Of a stretch of DNA of 64,000 nucleotides, positions 61,330 to 64,000 are shown in pieces. The number at the start of each line of letters is the position of its first letter. Position 1 is the stretch's first letter. Origin of the DNA: Methanocella_A sp963769045 (lineage in GTDB: Archaea; Halobacteriota; Methanocellia; Methanocellales; Methanocellaceae); assembly GCA_963769045.1 (NCBI GenBank), contig CAVYKK010000013.1, positions 1-64,000 of the forward strand, written 5' to 3'. Below the pieces are notes generated by a model. That model saw nothing but the letters and a program-made list of their open reading frames with translations. It searched no databases and was not told the origin of the DNA. Both the position numbers and the translations under genes were made by a program.

Positions 61330-61438
61330 GCACGGGCTAAGGCTGACCACGGCTTCGGACCACCACGACGCCACCCGGCTTGGGCATGGACCCCGGCGGA
61401 GTACGGCATCGACGTCGGCTGGCTATATAATCTGTAGC
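61330..61438 (+). pseudogene. Duplicated 3' fragment of the PHP gene
   Basis: About 105 bases closely match the 3' end of the PHP gene (60237-60346): aagcacgg, then ctgaccacggcttcggacca for SDHHDA, and ggcatcgacgtcggctggct before the stop. No upstream part of a PHP gene is present. The copy differs at scattered positions and small indels, so it is old. Together with the real PHP end it brackets the AT-rich surface-protein gene. The remaining bases to 61689 hold no gene; a ccgcgctccggcgcgatcg stretch near 61598 is GC-rich. Confidence 0.75.
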
Positions 61439-61689
61439 CGGCTTTTTTATCCCTGCAGATGACATTTTTTCATATGCCAGGCAGGGATGGCACGGGGCCG
61501 CTGGGCATGGGGCCTTGTGGCAGAGAAGGCTGCGAATGCCGCAAGCGGCTGAAAACGGCGGAAACAGGCAAATCCGGAGATCAACATGCAAAGTCCGCCG
61601 CGCTCCGGCGCGATCGTGAGCCCGGCTAAGGTTCGCGTACTTTTTATTATGGCAGGCCGCATATATTCAACAAATCAGGAGTGCTACTT

Positions 61690-62250
61690 ATGGATAAAGT
61701 GCAACTGGGCCCTCAGCCGTACATGAGCGTCATGCCCGCCGTGCTAGTAGGTACGAACGTGAAAGGCAAGCCGAACTTTATGACGGCCGCATGGGCTACC
61801 GTTGCCTGCATGGCGCCGCCGATGGTCTGCATGGCGATCAACCATGCGAGACACACGCTGAAGGGTATAGACGAGAACGGCACCTTCAGCCTGAACGTCC
61901 CCTCGGCAAAGCAGGTCGTCGAGACCGATCACTGCGGTTTAACCACAGGTGCCCGGGTAGACAAGTCGAAGGTATTCGAGGCGTTTTACGGCAAGCTCAA
62001 GACCGCACCGATGGCCGAAGAATGCCCGGTCAACATCGAGTGCAGGGTCTTTAAGTCAGTCGACTGCGGCAGCCACGAGCTTTACATCGGCGAAATCGTG
62101 GAGATCTACGTCAGCAAAGACTGCGCGACCGACGGGAAACCGGACGTCGCGAAAATCGACCCGGTGGTCTACTCGCAGGCAACCTACTGGCAGATAGGCA
62201 AGCAGGCAGGCAAAGCGTTCTCGGCCGGCAAAGCCTACAGGAAGAAATAG
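61690..62250 (+). CDS. Flavin reductase-like (flavoredoxin) FMN-binding protein
   Basis: A 186-residue split-barrel flavoprotein: PAVLVGTNVKGKPNFMTAAW, then ACMAPPMVCMAINHARHTLKG, GTFSLNVPSAKQVVETDHCG and SHELYIGEIVEIYVSKDC. Flavoredoxins transfer electrons or reduce disulfides and flavins. ATG 61690 has caggagtgc upstream. Followed 9 bases later by a methyltransferase on the same strand, and then a flavodoxin. Confidence 0.9.
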   Translation: MDKVQLGPQPYMSVMPAVLVGTNVKGKPNFMTAAWATVACMAPPMVCMAINHARHTLKGIDENGTFSLNVPSAKQVVETDHCGLTTGARVDKSKVFEAFYGKLKTAPMAEECPVNIECRVFKSVDCGSHELYIGEIVEIYVSKDCATDGKPDVAKIDPVVYSQATYWQIGKQAGKAFSAGKAYRKK

Positions 62251-62259
62251 AGGGATAGA

Positions 62260-62823
62260 TTGCACGATCACAAGAAGAAATACCACGACGAGGCCGAGCG
62301 CAGACAATGGCAGGAGCCGGAGCCGATACTGAAATCAATCGACATGGCCCCGGGGATGACGTTCGCAGACATCGGCTGTGGCGACGGGTTCTTCGCGCTC
62401 CCGGCCGCCCGGTTGGCAGGCGGGGACGGCAGGGTGTTCGGCATCGATGCCGATGCCGGATCGATCAAGAGGCTGGGGGAGAAGGCCGAGAACGAAGGCC
62501 TGTTCAACGTCAGCCTGATCGCCGCAGAGGCTGAGAGCGTCGTACCCTGCGAAGGCTGTGCCGACATCGTCTTCTTCGGCATCTGCCTCCACGACTTCCG
62601 CGACCCGGAGCAGGTGCTGATGAATGCCAGGCGCATGGTCAAAGAAAACGGGAAGCTGGCCGACCTGGACTGGAAGAAAAAGCCTACGTCGCGCGGGCCT
62701 CCTGTCGACATCCGGTTCGACGAGACGAAAGCGTCCGCGCTGATTACGTCCGCAGGCTTCGCCATAGAATCGGTATCTGACATCGGGCCTGACCACTACC
62801 TGATCATAGCCAGGCCATCGTAA
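62260..62823 (+). CDS. Class I SAM-dependent methyltransferase
   Basis: A 187-residue UbiE-like methyltransferase with motif I MTFADIGCGDGFFALPAARL, strand 2 VFGIDADAGSIKRLGEKAEN, and IVFFGICLHDFRDPEQVLMN. The N-terminal YHDEAERRQWQEPEPILKS is typical of a small group next to redox proteins. TTG 62260 is the start, with agaggga upstream. Close spacing to the flavoredoxin gene (9 bases) suggests one transcript. Substrate unknown (arsenic or small thiols are possibilities within related families). Confidence 0.85.
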   Translation: MHDHKKKYHDEAERRQWQEPEPILKSIDMAPGMTFADIGCGDGFFALPAARLAGGDGRVFGIDADAGSIKRLGEKAENEGLFNVSLIAAEAESVVPCEGCADIVFFGICLHDFRDPEQVLMNARRMVKENGKLADLDWKKKPTSRGPPVDIRFDETKASALITSAGFAIESVSDIGPDHYLIIARPS

Positions 62824-62875
62824 CTGGTCAATAAGCATTTATATGCAAGAAACTAAACTTGCTACGAGGTAAAGC

Positions 62876-63328
62876 ATGGTCGACGTCATCATCATCTACG
62901 ATACGATCACGGGCACGACGGCAAAGGCGGCGGCGGAAGTGCTCGCGGGGGTAAAGGCCAGCGGCGCGGATTGTATAGTGAAGAAGGTACAGGAGGCGTC
63001 GGAAAACGATCTTGCGTACCCGCCCGGCATCATACTGGGCTCGCCCAACGTCAACGACAACTACTCCGGCCGAATGCGGGGTTTCATCGACGGCCCGATG
63101 AAGGACGCCCGGCTCTGGGGCAAGGTAGGGGCGGCCTTCGGCACGTACAAGTGGAACCAGGACAACGTGAGAAAGCTCGAGGTCGCCATGGAACAGGACG
63201 GCATCAAGATCGTGGCGCCGGGCGTGAACTCGCTGCGCCATCCGGACAACGAGACCGCTCAGAAGCTACGCGAGCTGGGCGAGGCCGTGGGTAAAGAGGC
63301 GCTGAAACTCAAGTCTGCCAAGAAATAA
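62876..63328 (+). CDS. Flavodoxin-family protein
   Basis: A 150-residue short flavodoxin: VIIIYDTITGTTAKAAAEVL for the phosphate loop, GIILGSPNVNDNYSGRMRGF and GAAFGTYKWNQDNVRKLEVA. This resembles the C-terminal flavodoxin module of F420H2 oxidase-type flavoproteins, without the beta-lactamase half. ATG 62876 follows gaggtaaagc. Fifty bases after the methyltransferase gene; may share its transcript. Likely an FMN electron carrier. Confidence 0.87.
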   Translation: MVDVIIIYDTITGTTAKAAAEVLAGVKASGADCIVKKVQEASENDLAYPPGIILGSPNVNDNYSGRMRGFIDGPMKDARLWGKVGAAFGTYKWNQDNVRKLEVAMEQDGIKIVAPGVNSLRHPDNETAQKLRELGEAVGKEALKLKSAKK

Positions 63329-63374
63329 GATCTTTTTAATGAAAAGGCATGCATGACATAGTTGTTTCGGCTAT

Positions 63375-63600
63375 GCGACTACTGTCAGGCCCGCCAGGGG
63401 CGCCAAGAGCCAGGGGCGCCAAGGATTTTTTAATAAGACTATCTTCGCGTTTAGCGATCCCGACAAAGCAGAGCTCTCAACGGCAAACGTGTGTATGCAC
63501 GCGCGCGAACGCCTGCCAGCCGCCTTTAGGAGCCAGACCCCTATTATTCGTCTTGGCGACCCTGGCACTTGGCGCCCCTGGCGAGCGTGACAGTAGGCGC
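63375..63600. repeat. Inverted-repeat element, family 2, copy 2
   Basis: Ends gcgactactgtca (63375-63387) and tgacagtaggcgc (63588-63600), complementary except for one base, with inner arms ggggcgccaagagccagg and cttggcgcccctggcgag. Same family as 28918-29210. No gene inside. Lies between the flavodoxin gene and the convergent V4R gene, where it could serve as a bidirectional terminator. Confidence 0.7.
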
Positions 63601-63649
63601 TTAGCCTGAACAGAGCTGGTACGCTTAGCAGGAAAATGCAATACGCCTG

Positions 63650-64000
63650 TTAGAATATTTTTATTATGAACTTGCAGTGGTCGTGCCCGGTGCCGTAGCA
63701 CTCGGTCTCCTGTATCGAGCACTGTACTTTCAGCTTTTCCTCGATGATAGCTTCCAGAATTCCCTCGTCCATGGAGCACTGCGTGCGCCCGATGTCTGGC
63801 ATAGCGCTGCAGTCGAAGCAGTCGTCCACGATGATCGACGGCACGTCGCCCTTGAGGATAGTGACATGGCCCAACCCTTCCGCTGCCCAGAACGCCGAGA
63901 CTTCGGCTAACAGTGCGGACGGTTCAGTCGCCTTGAACCGTGGCGCTAACATCCGGCCCACGTCCCGGCCGATTTTCTTGAGGGCGGGGCTGGTATCGAC
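63650..64000 (-). CDS. V4R-domain protein, N-terminus beyond the window
   Basis: The C-terminal 116 residues of a V4R (4-vinyl reductase) domain protein. The frame is open to the last base (VDTSPALKKIGRDVG before the internal ATG at 63961), so the true start is outside. Conserved parts: GHVTILKGDVPSIIVDDCFD, CSMDEGILEAIIEEKLK and the diagnostic ECYGTGHDHCKFIIK, whose Cys and His residues may bind metal. V4R domains bind small hydrophobic ligands in regulators and tetrapyrrole enzymes. Often fused to HTH or other domains, which cannot be seen here. Confidence 0.8.
   Translation of the reverse strand, partial: VDTSPALKKIGRDVGRMLAPRFKATEPSALLAEVSAFWAAEGLGHVTILKGDVPSIIVDDCFDCSAMPDIGRTQCSMDEGILEAIIEEKLKVQCSIQETECYGTGHDHCKFIIKIF

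Overview
The window is archaeal and comes from a methanogen, most likely of the Methanocellales (Methanocella-like). This placement is inferred from gene content, not from a search. The evidence is formylmethanofuran dehydrogenase subunits (FwdB, FwdD, FwdE) with a divergent Tfx-type regulator, a split GMP synthetase, archaeal-type ThrRS with its own N-terminal editing domain, the archaeal tyrosine/aspartate decarboxylase MfnA, two-gene SufBC, frequent GTG/TTG starts and strong GGAGG/GGTGA ribosome sites. An F420-type formate dehydrogenase (FdhAB) and a rubrerythrin/superoxide reductase pair fit a formate-using, oxygen-tolerant hydrogenotroph.

Layout. 1-0.86 kb: tandemly duplicated hairpin repeat. 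0.86-7.6 kb: XRE regulator and PEP synthase, MfnA, purine phosphoribosyltransferase, secreted PT-rich protein, COG2522-type regulator. 7.7-13.6 kb: tRNA-Cys, a free-standing ThrRS-type editing domain, then a co-directional run (cysteine desulfurase, IscU scaffold, cytoplasmic substrate-binding-like protein, MoaD/ThiS carrier, orphan ABC ATPase, HypB/UreG-like GTPase, Fe-S domain protein, uncharacterised protein) that looks like a sulfur/metal-centre maturation system. 13.9-28.8 kb: AN1 zinc-finger membrane protein, SufBC, ArgD, GuaAb, two DUF488 proteins, flavodoxin, ThrRS, acetyl-CoA synthetase and a methyltransferase, separated by repeat-rich intergenic DNA. 29.3-31.5 kb: an AT-rich island beside tRNA-Glu carrying a radical SAM protein and a broken three-Cys-motif partner (TcmP). 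31.5-34.6 kb: small and secreted proteins, two of them frameshifted.

34.8-53 kb is a molybdenum/formate/formylmethanofuran cluster: TsaA-FmdE fusion, flavodoxin-ferredoxin, two MoeA, two FdhD, FwdD-FwdB, Tfx, FwdE, MOT1-type molybdate permease, Mop protein, FdhB-FdhA, a TPR-methyltransferase and a BtuF-like lipoprotein. Together these import molybdate, insert it into the pterin, sulfurate the cofactor and use it in formate and CO2 activation. At least three promoters here share a TAACTATTT(A/G)AA element, which suggests common control. 53-64 kb: TspO, a second copy of the large structured repeat, an HtrA protease, rubrerythrin plus superoxide reductase, a SpeD-like protein, ornithine cyclodeaminase/alanine dehydrogenase, a PHP phosphoesterase, flavin/flavodoxin proteins and, cut by the window end, a V4R-domain protein.

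A global caution: between 30.9 and 60.2 kb at least fifteen single-base frame breaks interrupt otherwise well-conserved genes (TcmP, two envelope proteins, FwdB, MOT1, FdhB four times, FdhA, a secreted protein twice, alanine dehydrogenase, PHP twice). The first 29 kb has at most one. Several breaks sit in short homopolymers, and core genes such as fwdB are hit, so sequence or assembly error is the simplest explanation for many. Real decay or tract-length variation cannot be excluded from sequence alone.
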